From: Maratus speciosus
Taxonomy: Eukaryota; Arthropoda; Arachnida; Araneae; Salticidae
DNA: 64,000 nucleotides
Direction of reading: 5' to 3'
Assembly: GCA_963932465.1 (NCBI GenBank)
Contig: OZ010787.1
Location: forward strand, 14,000,926 to 14,064,925
In this document: piece by piece, positions 35,872-45,059 of the stretch
How the letters are laid out: each line of letters opens with the position of its first letter
How positions within the stretch are numbered: position 1 is the stretch's first letter
Translations under genes and position numbers: made by a program
Notes under the pieces: generated by a model
Database searches by the model: none
What the model saw: the letters and a program-made list of their open reading frames with translations, nothing else
Told to the model about the DNA's origin: nothing

Positions 35872-36364
35872 TAGCTATTTTGCCAAAATGCAATTTTTAT
35901 GTCATTATTGACTTTATTAAATTTTAACTTTTGTTTTTTATATTGATTTTTTATTATTATCAACACTGTTCCCTATTTGTTCTGTACAGCCAATAAGGAT
36001 TTTAATTTTGTTAACAATAATTTCAGTTAACATTGTTAGCAGGAATTTTTGCGATCGTTTTGTTCCATTTTATGTGTCATATATAAAAAATCTAAATCTG
36101 AAAAGACTTCTTGGATTTTTACCTAAGACAATAACACTTATTTGAATTTCCGGCTTTCAAACTTTCCTGTTTAATAAGCACATAATGATTAAAACAAATA
36201 AAATGTCATTTTATGTATTAAAAACGCTAAAAATTGTCAAAAAGATGTGTTTTATCCGTATAGGTTGTTATTAGATGGATCACTGAACGAAAATTCGCGA
36301 CCTTCGCTTAATACGCGAATTTTGACCGGTCCCTTAATTCGCGTATTAACGGGGTTCGACTGTA

Positions 36365-37261
36365 CTTCCCTTTATGAATACGATAGGATTATTTTCTGTT
36401 TTTGCTACGATTTTATTCATAATTAATTTCAAACTAAGTCATTCCTGAATGTTAGCTGCCGATTTTTATTTTTATAATTATGATAAATTGCACGTAATTT
36501 CGTTTCTATTGTGGTGATAAAACATTTTAAGAATTCTGCTACTCGCATTATCCTTTGAACTTTTCGCGCCTGAAGAACATCAATCAAATAATTCTACCTA
36601 TTGGTTAATGGCAGAAATTTCTTAATTTACCTTTAAAAAAATGAAAAGCGTAAACTCTTGATTTCCTCATTAGCATTTTAAAAATAAAAGTTGAAAAGGG
36701 GATAAAACAATTTAGTCATTAGGAAAGTTCAAGTTTGACTAAAAATCTGCATAAATCTAATTAACGTCGATGATAGTATGGGATCAAATAATTAAAGAGA
36801 GGAACAGTCAAAGAGAAATCTCTAAAGAAGTTGGTCGCGTTATTTCGTTTAATGGGCGGGCTTGAAAGGGGAGGGGCTGAAAGTCTTTAACTTGAGCGAC
36901 AATTTGCCACAGGAAATGGAGATTGAATACTTTTGTATGGCGCTTACACTTGTCACATGGAACCTTATTTAAAAAGTTTTTCCTCTTCTGCTGATGAACT
37001 AGCTAAGCATTGATTTTCATTTAGCACTCCACAGTATCAAGCAGGTTAGGGTTATCAGTTTGGCGACAACAAACTAGTCAAGAGATTATCTGCTTCCATA
37101 AGACTGACACTATGTCTTTAATAAAAGTATAAGAATATAGTTTGTAATTGACTGTGAAGTATGAATACTTAGATTTTAAGTTCATTTTGATATGTACAGA
37201 AAATAAAAAAGAATTGTTACTTCCTATTCTATTTCTGGCCAAATTATTGTTATCTCGAATA
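36365..37261. other. No feature seen
   Basis: No gene or element ends recognised between the Tigger and the CACTG-ended element. Confidence 0.55.
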
Positions 37262-37264
37262 TTA

Positions 37265-39784
37265 CACTGATCTGCATATTGAAACTTTTTTTTTGATGAT
37301 TAAAAATGAATAGGTGATTTTAGATCAATTTTTTAAGCTGATTTCAAAAGTAAAGTCGAAATTTGCGTATCACGTCAGGATTTTTTACAAATTAACAATT
37401 TGTAAATTTATAAAAACATATGATTTTTTAACTTTCACTTATATAAATTTATAAAAAAAAATTATTATTCAAAGGTAAATAATTAATACAGACTAGGATA
37501 TGTATTAAAAAATTAATGTATGAAAAATTAAAGTATAGACATAATAATTATACTTACAATATATTTAAATATGGACAAATTTGATTAATATTAAAAAAAT
37601 CAAGTAGTTTGAGAAAAATTCCTTTTAGTTGCTTTTCGTCCACTAGCACAAAGATCTCTCTTTAACATCCAGCAGTAATCTGCCATCATATTTTTATTCC
37701 ACTTGCCTTGGTACCGTTTTTCCATATCTTTGATGTCTTGGTGAAACCTTTCACCGTGTTCCTCACTCACTGCTCCGAGATTTTCGGGAAAGAATTCGAT
37801 ATGTGCATGCAAAAAGTGTATTTTTATACTCATGTTGCAACCAAGTAATCTCAATTTTTCTAACATATCTGCAACTATAATTTTGTAATTTGGGTCTTTC
37901 TTATTTCCTAAAAAGTTCTCCACTACACATTTAAAGCTCAGCCATGCTTCCTTTTCACAATCATTCATTGTTTTTTCAAATTCACTATCTGTCAGTAATT
38001 TTCGTATCTGAGGCCCAACAAAAATACCTTCTTTAAGCTTAGCATCAGTAATAGAAGGGAATTTGCTGCAAATATATTAAAAACATTCATTTTCTTTATT
38101 TAGGGCTTTCACAAATTGTTTCATTATCCCTAATTTGATATGCAGAGGTGGAAGCAAAACATTTTTAGGATTGACTAAGGGATCTTTAATTACATTTTTT
38201 GTTCCAGGGGATAATGATATTCTTGATGGCCAATCTTTCTTTTCCCAATGATTTTTTTTATCCCGGCTGTCCCACTCACACAGAAAACATGGGAATTTTG
38301 TGTATCCTGATTGTTGTCCAAGTAGCATTCCAATCACTTTTAAATCACCACATAACAAACATTCATGATCTTTATATTTGACCTGGTCTAGCAAAAGTTC
38401 AAGATTTTCATATGTTTCCTTTAAATGAACTGAGTAGGCTATAGGTATTGATGCATATTGGTTTCCATTATGCAACAAAACCCCTTTTAAACTTGTCTTG
38501 GAGGAATCAATAAAAAATCTCCATTCTGATGCATTATAAAGGATACCGTAAAAATTCATTATTTCCTTTATGTTATTGCAATATACTAAATTATCCTTTT
38601 CAGAAAAGTATGGAACAAGTTCTTTTTCACGATGCCTGTACCAAGAGAATTGTGTCTCTGGTAATAATAAGTTCTTAGATTTAAGCCCAGAACCAAGAAG
38701 TTCAGCTTTTATTTTTGGCAAATTTAAATCGCGCACCAAATCATTGAGTTCATGCTGATTAAATAAAATTGGAGCTTTATCATTTACTTCTGGTTTATAG
38801 ACATCTTGTTCTTGATTTTCATCATCTTCTGAATTATTTGGTTCATTTATGCTTTCCAAATTGGTTGGAGGAGAAGGAACAGGAAGACTTTCATTATGCA
38901 ATATAGGTCTTATTGCAGAAGGCAAGTTAGGATATATAATTCCTTTTTTATTTTTCGAACTATACCCATGAACATTAGCTAAGCAAAAATAACAATCGTC
39001 ATGATGATTTCTAGGTTCTCTCCATACCATGGGAATAGCAAAAGGCATACATTTCTTTTTGCCTTTCAACCAAAGTCGTAATCCTTCAACACATGTTCTA
39101 CACACTTTATGAGGGGCCCATGTCTTATCTTGGTCACCCAGTCTCACACCAAAATAAGCATAATAAGCATTTTTAACAAAATCTGTAATATCCTGCCTTT
39201 GTTTTACTACAGTATAATTTCCACAAATGTAACAAAATATATCTGTATCATTTACACATTTACGTGAAGCCATTATTCAATTAAAGAAGATGTGAAATAT
39301 ATCACATATTTCAAATCGAAAGAAACAGACGTGAATAAACAAAGAAATTTATTGTTGTTAAAACCTATGCATTAGATCAAACATTGTTTGGTGCTGCCAC
39401 CTAGCAAGTATTAATTTAGATATTTTTTACAAAATTAAATTTATGGATTTCGCTTTTTCTTTTTAATTTTACATAAATAATTTTTTTTATTATTATTAAA
39501 TCATATTAATAAATAATTTCAGCTTCCTAAATACAGTTTCTCATTTATTTAAATTAATGTAATGTATATACATATGGAATCAATTCCTAAAAAATTTGGT
39601 GGCGCCATCTAGTATTACTATTATAAAGTAATTTATGATTTAAGAATAAAATTAATTAAAAATAATATTTGTAAAAAAAGTGTACGTGGTGTGCAAAAAT
39701 GCTTTACATTTTTGAAATCAGCATAAAAAACACTTTCAGAAAAATATATATTTATATGATCATCAAAATGCATGCTGATCAGTG
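37265..39784 (-). mobile_element. CACTG-ended element (CMC, possibly Chapaev3-like) with coding region
   Basis: The ends CACTGATCTGCATA and (reverse complement) CACTGATCAGCATG both reach a shared TTTTGATGAT within about 40 bp, and further in share GCTGATTTCAAAA. TTA is duplicated on both sides (37262-37264, 39785-39787). CACTG ends with a 3-bp duplication point to the CACTA-Mirage-Chapaev group, and TTA is compatible with Chapaev3. The 2520 bp contain one minus-strand gene filling most of the interior. The TIR is short, so assignment rests on three agreeing facts: ends, duplication and gene position. Confidence 0.7.
37600..39273 (-). pseudogene. Uncharacterised CMC-transposase-like protein, one in-frame stop
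   Basis: An intronless minus-strand frame of 557 codons, open except for TAA at 38077-38079 after residue 398; the frame continues intact to the stop at 37600. From family memory that codon is a Gln in related proteins (CF-Q-YICSKFP), a one-base change. Cysteine pairs C14/C17, C58/C61 and C94/C97 suggest an N-terminal zinc-binding region. A low-complexity acidic linker (140-165) follows. The core has FFIDSSKT (D256), LLCGDLKVIG (D310), KFPCFLCEWDS (C329/C332), LPPLHIKLGIMK, and after the stop SEEHGERFHQDI. I infer D256, D310 and a Glu near SEEHGE as a DDE set; GDLK...PCFLC recalls the tnp2-type layout. Similar proteins occur in arthropods and Hydra. ATG at 39271-39273 is the first in frame. 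Either recently dead or an assembly error. Confidence 0.72.
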
Positions 39785-39787
39785 TTA

Positions 39788-40790
39788 TTATACATAAGAG
39801 GAAAAATTATGATTTTGTAATTTTTTTAAAAGTTTCTAAGTTTTTTTGAAGATGAAGGAAATAAATGGCAACTTTCAAACTTGGGGAATTCGATATTCAT
39901 ATGTAATACTACACCAAACATCAATTTCACAGATGTTTTTTAATTCCTTTAATTTTTATGACGTTTCTAATTTTCTCAAAATTCACAAATTTTCTGTTTT
40001 TACAACAAATTTAAGGTTAATCATAGTGTTACCAGATTATTATTACTCAATAAATAAAAAGATAATTTATCAGAGGTTGCAATATTATAAAAAAAATCAT
40101 TTCTGTTAAATAGTTTTCAAGATACAGAACTTCAAACATGTAACTTTGGACGATTGCACATATGCCATTCTATATCACATTTTTTTTAAATGTCCAAAAC
40201 TGCTAAAATAATTTATTTTATGTCAAGATATTTTGCAGAGCTCTGTTTGAATATAAATGAAACCTGTGTATCAAATGTTATTAAAATCGGTTACTATGCG
40301 GCCGTGACTTTATAAAAATTTTTGCTCATTTTACTTGGAATGACCATATTTATTTTCCTGCCCCCCTCCCCTGTCCCACCACCCTTTTTTGGTCATTGCA
40401 TAAAGGATTCAAATTTATACATTCTGTCATTGATTCCAATTGTTTTAATAAGAAAGTTGTACAATTTAATTAAACATTATTTCGATGAATAATTTTGTGT
40501 GGGAATTTTTAGAAATTTTTCGTGGTAGACAATAGTTATTCGGCAATTTAAAATAAGTTTCTAAAGCTAAAAATTTTTAATTTTCTGAGACGCTGCTTTT
40601 TCTCTTCTTTCCCCAAAATGTACGAATTTGAGACTGAAAAAAAGGAAGAATATTTAAGAAATGTTTCATCACAGAAGTTCAATAATATTACATAAAATCA
40701 AAGCTTTCAAAAAGCCAAGTTGAATAATTAGGCAGCCAGTACTTCATTAAAACTTGTACATCTGCAGATAATGGGTTAATCCAATAATAC
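39788..40790. other. No gene seen
   Basis: AT-rich with a C-rich patch (40361-40385). The 87-codon frame at 39846 has no supporting features. Confidence 0.55.
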
Positions 40791-40958
40791 TATTGAAAAT
40801 GGAATGTGTAGCATGTTCGTTTACAAGAACATGCAAAAGAATTCCGTTACATTATGGTGTATGGGAGAATATCATTTGTAGTAAAATTTACATTATTTCA
40901 AACATACTGAAATGTATATATATTATTGAGGTGCAATACAATATTTATTCTGTAGATA

Positions 40959-41020
40959 CAGGGCTGTCCAAACCCAGCGCCCGAGGGCGCCATGTCGCCC
41001 TTTGGAGGATGTCTTGGCGC
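40959..41020 (+). mobile_element. hAT-type terminus without visible partner
   Basis: CAGGGCTGTCCAAACCC followed by GGGCGCC and cgccctttgg tracts is a common hAT 5' end. The expected complement was not found downstream in this window, so it may be truncated or the start of a larger interrupted element. Confidence 0.5.
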
Positions 41021-41125
41021 CCTTTCGAAAGTTTCCTGTTGCTAACTTTTTTAAAATATAAAATATGTTTCCAAAAATGCTTAAAAGTTTTAAATTATCA
41101 ACATTTGCACGCTTTTTATATTGTA

Positions 41126-42651
41126 CCAGCTGACCCGCCCGGCGTTGCCCGGCCCGTGATGACTGACTCTTAAATGAACCTCAAATTTATATGGTTTTAT
41201 ATATTTAGCTCTATTTTGTCTAAGTTTATATTTTTAAATGAAAAAAATTGCGAAAAAATATTGAATTGAAGGTACATGCTATATTGCGTAATTTGATTTT
41301 TTGCAGTCTATGCATACTGAAAGCGAGCGAAACCGCGACAGAACACTCAGGTTTTTTCTGATTTCGTCGACATATTCACACATTTTATTTTGTAAAAAAA
41401 ATATTTCTACCCATCCGAACGTTTCAAAAATTTTGTAGATGTAAATCTGGTCTATTTAGATGCTCCAAAAAGATTGTATTAAAATAAAGGCATTGACTAA
41501 AATAAGAAATTTGCTTAGATACTATTCGAAAATAGTGGTTAATCCAACCTTCCACCGACAAAGAAAGCAGTATGTTCTATACAAACATTACACTATGAAA
41601 CAGTGGTCAAAGGGCTTTTCAATGATATAATACGTGAGGGGTGTCGGCAAACCTTTAAAAAGTTCTCCCCGGGGGGGCTGCCAAGTAGGGGGAGGGGCAC
41701 GGGAATTGCATAATAATATAAAAAAAGTGGTCACAGGTCTTTCTAACGATATATTACATGAGGGGTCTCAGCAAAATTTAGAAAAGTGCCCTCGGAGGCC
41801 CCACCCACCTCAAATTCAACGAACCCTCATGTTTTTTAAATTTTCATTATGTATTATAAACTATCTGAAAGTTTCAAATTGATCGGTTAGTTAAATTTCC
41901 GAATGTTAGCAAATTCGCGTCCATTCTCTATTCAAAAAAGCATTTCTTTTTAAAAATCGATTTTTTTTTTTTTTTTATAAAACAAAAAGTTCTGAATAAA
42001 TTTTTTTGAAATTTACATATTCTTAATTAGCGTCCAAAGATAGGCCTAGATGCATAAGTTTAAAATCTCTAAATGCAGTATTTTTAAAAATTTAATACCG
42101 TGCAAAAGAATGCTAGTCTAAAAATTATCTCTGCTTTTTAATTCGGGATCACGTGTTGCACCTGCAATGTCTGTGAAATATTTCTCCAAAATCTGCATTT
42201 CTTTTGAAGGAAATAAAAGTAGTTTTTATAGATTTTTTGACATTTTGTAACAATGCAGGAATAATTTTTAGAATTTCTGAAAAGGAAATTTTCTTTTCTT
42301 TTTGCGTCTGGCCGTGCAATTTTCGAGTTTTTAGGTCCAGTAGATTTTAAAATTAGACCCTCCTTAAAAAGCCCCAGTACATTTTTCGACCTTAGCAACC
42401 CTTCATTCCAGCAAACCCTCGGTCTCTTTTCCAGTTGTTTGAAGAAATTCTCTGCAGTTTGATAAAAATCTATGCTTTAATTGAATTATGAATACTTTTC
42501 CATTCTTTTAATTGGGGGTTTTAAATTAATTTCTCAACGAATTATTATAATTTTAAAATTCGGAATCTCAAGTGCATCATCAGACACTTTGAGCTAGCTT
42601 CACAAAAATTTTGAGCTTCGTATGTGCCGTAGATATTGCTAGCCATCGCGA

Positions 42652-42687
<36 letters not shown>

Positions 42688-42714
42688 CGAAATTTTCTTT
42701 TATTGCTATAGATG
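41126..42714 (+). mobile_element. Unclassified interspersed repeat starting CCAGCTGACCCGCCCGG
   Basis: It interrupts the 250-bp repeat unit after ttttatattgta and the unit resumes at about 42715, which fixes both ends closely. The 5' part is CCAGCTGACCCGCCCGG followed by cgttgcccggcccg. Two related 115-bp blocks lie near 41601 and 41718 (gtcaaagggcttttc / gtcacaggtctttc ... gatatat). The 3' end is a CA/GA microsatellite then TTTTATTGCTATAGATG. A similar 3' tail occurs at 61296-61335. I do not recognise coding remnants or the class. Confidence 0.6.
42652..42687. repeat. (CA)n(GA)n microsatellite
   Basis: About 8 CA followed by 10 GA dinucleotides near the 3' end of the surrounding insert. Confidence 0.95.
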
Positions 42715-43182
42715 TTCATCAAGGTTTTGGGCACTTTACCCTACCAAAGATTTTGAGATAAGCCCCTTTAAGGGAATATAATTCTAAATTTACTAAATTT
42801 ATACATTTTCTGCAATATTCACATGAGCATGACTATCCCTATGAGGTGCATATGCATTCTATAAGACGTGTGTGTGCGCCTTCCGAATGTTTCCTGATAC
42901 TGGCTTTATTTAAAGCTAAAAATCCGAAATGTTTTATTTTGAACATTTACATGTTTTTCTATTGTAAGCAGCCTTAAGGTTTCGGCGCTTATTCTACAAA
43001 AGTTTTTGAGATAGGCTCCTCTCAGGGAAATTGAATTCTAAATTTACTATAATTTATATTTTTTCTGCAGTCTATTTTTGCATAGACATGACTATCCCTA
43101 TATGAGATGTATATGCATCCATAAGACGTGTGTGTGTGCACGCGCGCGCGTGTGCCTTTCGAATGTTTCCTGTTACTAGCTT

Positions 43183-43964
43183 CAGCACCGTGGGAAGAGA
43201 AAACTGCGCACGTGGCGAAGTTTCAATTTGGCGCCCCCCCCCCCCCCTCTCTCTCACACACACTTTTCTGAAAGTGCAGAAACAGAGATAAGTCCTATTT
43301 AATACATATTTTGCGTTTATTTTGTAACTTTATGCTTAATTTTAATTCAGAAACTCCAAACAATTAGATAACATAAAAGAAAATAGCACTTATATTTTTC
43401 AAAGAGAATCTGGGAAATGGATGTAGAAAAATGTATCTAACACTATAGTAGCAGTTTACAAACTTTTTGTATTCCCAGAAGGAAACACCCTGCTGTTTTG
43501 AGAGTATATGTTTTTGTCACAAGCACAGAAAGAAAATTCCAGACTCAGAAAAGAGAAACTTAATGAAAGAGACTAAGACAAAGACCTAAGGCTAATGTCA
43601 GACGAACGTCTTTTTGCACGCTTTTCCCCCTACATATCATCCCTATGCATTGTGAGCATTGTGTAGGGATGATATGTAAGGAAAAAAGCGTGCAAAAAGA
43701 CGTTCGTCTGACATTAGCCTAAAAACCGTTTTTAAAAGAAGAAGTCCTTATTAATAAATTTGTATTCGGGTGTAGGGTAAGGGACCATGTAATAACATTG
43801 AAACGAAAAATGAACGTACTTTTATTCGGTAAAAAATTCCCAGTAGGTAAATATATAATTTATTTTACAAAAAAGAAGAAAAAACGAGGTTTGTAGTATA
43901 AATTTGGCACCCCCACAATTTCCGCGCCCGGGGAGACCCCCCCCCCCCGCTTTGCACGGCTCTG
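43183..43964. mobile_element. hAT-type MITE
   Basis: The ends CAGCACCGTGGGAAG and (reverse complement) CAGAGCCGTGCAAAG have a perfect 8-bp duplication, actagctt (43175-43182, 43965-43972). The uninterrupted unit at 41030-41050 (ctgttgctaacttttttaaaat) is the empty-site equivalent. The subterminal GGCGCCCC / GGGCGCGG tracts and CT repeats are non-coding. A 130-bp palindromic MITE lies inside. Confidence 0.92.
43590..43719. mobile_element. PIF/Harbinger-type palindromic MITE
   Basis: A near-perfect inverted repeat of about 55 bp per arm, starting GGCTAATGTCAGACGAACG at both ends and including TTTTTGCACGC and CATATCATCCCTA on both arms, with a central loop of about 20 bases. The 3-bp flanks TAA (43587-43589, 43720-43722) match the TWA target of Harbinger elements. 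Very little divergence between arms. Confidence 0.82.
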
Positions 43965-44397
43965 ACTAGCTTTTTTAAAATCTAAAAATCCATTAAAAAA
44001 ATGTTTATTTTAAACATCTGTATGTTTTTCTATAGTAGGCAGCATTAAGGTTCCTTATCCTACGAAAAGGTTTTGTATTAAGAGCCTACTTCAGTCATTT
44101 GAAACACTGATATCACCTCACAGACTGAACAACATTGCCACCGCGAGGCGTATCCCAATCCCAAAGATTGACATCTTAAAAACCAATGATATTTCCTAAA
44201 CTTGTAATATACAAAAAAAAAAAAAAGGGGGGGTCATCCCACAATATAAAGCTATACACCCTTTTCCCGAGGCAAATATTTGGGGATGGGAGGGGAATTA
44301 GATAAGTCGCGATGCACCGTTCGGAAAAGCAGATAGACAGGAAGTGGAGATAGGCTTCCAATTGCATCTTCTGAAAAAAGTTTGGCAGGCATGCGCC

Positions 44398-44480
44398 ACT
44401 AGAGTTCTGCACGGGTAGAAATATCCAGCCTGGTTCCGAGCCGACCCATAGAAAAAAAAAATTCTGCCCGGCCTAACTGA
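44398..44480 (-). mobile_element. Fragment of the GC-rich hAT MITE family
   Basis: TAGAGTTCTGCACGGGTAGA and the following 70 bp match the reverse complement of the 3' end of the element at 27401-28153 (tagaggtctgcacgggctga ... ctcatagaaaaaaattc). The rest is missing. Confidence 0.75.
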
Positions 44481-44559
44481 AGTTCTACAAAACATATTTT
44501 TTGCAGTAGAAAGAGCACCAAAAATTGGCGATTACTCACAATAAAAATTATAAAACTTT

Positions 44560-44561
<2 letters not shown>

Positions 44562-44593
<32 letters not shown>
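44562..44593. repeat. 32-base poly-A followed by (AAT)n
   Basis: Homopolymer then six TAA units. No flanking duplication seen. Confidence 0.9.
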
Positions 44594-44595
<2 letters not shown>

Positions 44596-44678
44596 ATAAT
44601 AATAATAATAGTAAAGAAAAATAATCATAGATTTTTACGTCGATATGGTTTAAAATTGTTTCCTATGGAGGAGTTCGG

Positions 44679-44902
44679 TTGGTTGGTTGGTTGTGTTTAT
44701 GACGGACAATTATCAGCACGAAGGATATTGGCCCCAAGGGGGTGAGTGTCCTCCGTGGGGGTATTTTTATAGGAACCTAACCCGTATTTACGCTTGGAAA
44801 ACCAAGGCGCGAAGAAAACCACGAAAACTCCGAACGATTAGGCCGACGGACGCGATTGGGATCGATCCCAGCACCTCCCGTCTACCAGTTTCGAGAGCAG
44901 AA
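44679..44902 (-). mobile_element. tRNA-like SINE with 14-bp target duplication
   Basis: The insert is flanked by perfect direct repeats atggaggagttcgg (44665-44678, 44903-44916), typical of LINE-driven retroposition. On the minus strand it begins with a pol III-like region: CTGGTAGACGGG resembles an A box and GGGATCGATCCC resembles a B box. It ends in (CAAC)n, a simple-repeat tail, next to the duplication. It is 224 bp. On the plus strand, ggaacctaaccc and gaaaaccaaggcgcg are phrases I associate with widespread arthropod SINEs. The 101-codon frame over it is spurious. Confidence 0.82.
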
Positions 44903-45059
44903 ATGGAGGAGTTCGGAGCAAAAATACATATTATAGCTTTTTTTTTTCCATGTTTAGAATCTTCATTTTTAAAGAAGCGCCAAAGACTATGATATTTATA
45001 TATTTTATTGAATCTCTATTTGTATGTAAATGTTTCACTTATTATTTCATATAGTTAAT

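Larger units (their letters stand above)
32725..36362 (+). mobile_element. Tigger-type element with a broken transposase gene
   Basis: The terminal inverted repeats begin CAGTCGAACCCCG and are identical for 23 bp at both ends. TA duplications lie at 32723-32724 and 36363-36364. The left subterminal 170 bp holds about six copies of TTAATACGCG, and the right end holds two. The interior carries a decayed DDE transposase gene (33449-34917) and, just downstream of its stop, an inserted mariner (34973-35871). Without the mariner the element is about 2.7 kb, a normal size for Tigger. Identical TIRs beside a broken gene suggest mobilisation in trans or a recent insertion. Confidence 0.93.
40795..44098. 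repeat. Tandem-unit repeat (about 250 bp units) split by two insertions
   Basis: Units carry CCTTTCGAATGTTTCCTGTT, aaaatctaaaaatcc, catttacatgtttttctattgtaagcagcc ttaaggtt, gagataggctcctctcaggg and gactatccctat. Copies run 41023-41125 plus 42715-42890, 42890-43182 plus 43965-44090, with breaks exactly at the 41126-42714 and 43183-43964 insertions. A flanking phrase (gaattccgttacattatgg, 40830) recurs at 52580, and another unit lies at 52270-52430. Confidence 0.7.

Noticed and set aside
39398..39620. Similar GGTGCTGCCACCTAGC and GGTGGCGCCATCTAG phrases as terminal repeats of the gene-bearing element
   Set aside because: Both lie upstream of the gene and in opposite orientation; the CACTG ends with TTA duplications explain the element boundaries better.
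44687..44992. 101-codon frame MVVFMTDNYQ...
   Set aside because: It overlaps the SINE and its target duplication; no protein family recognised.
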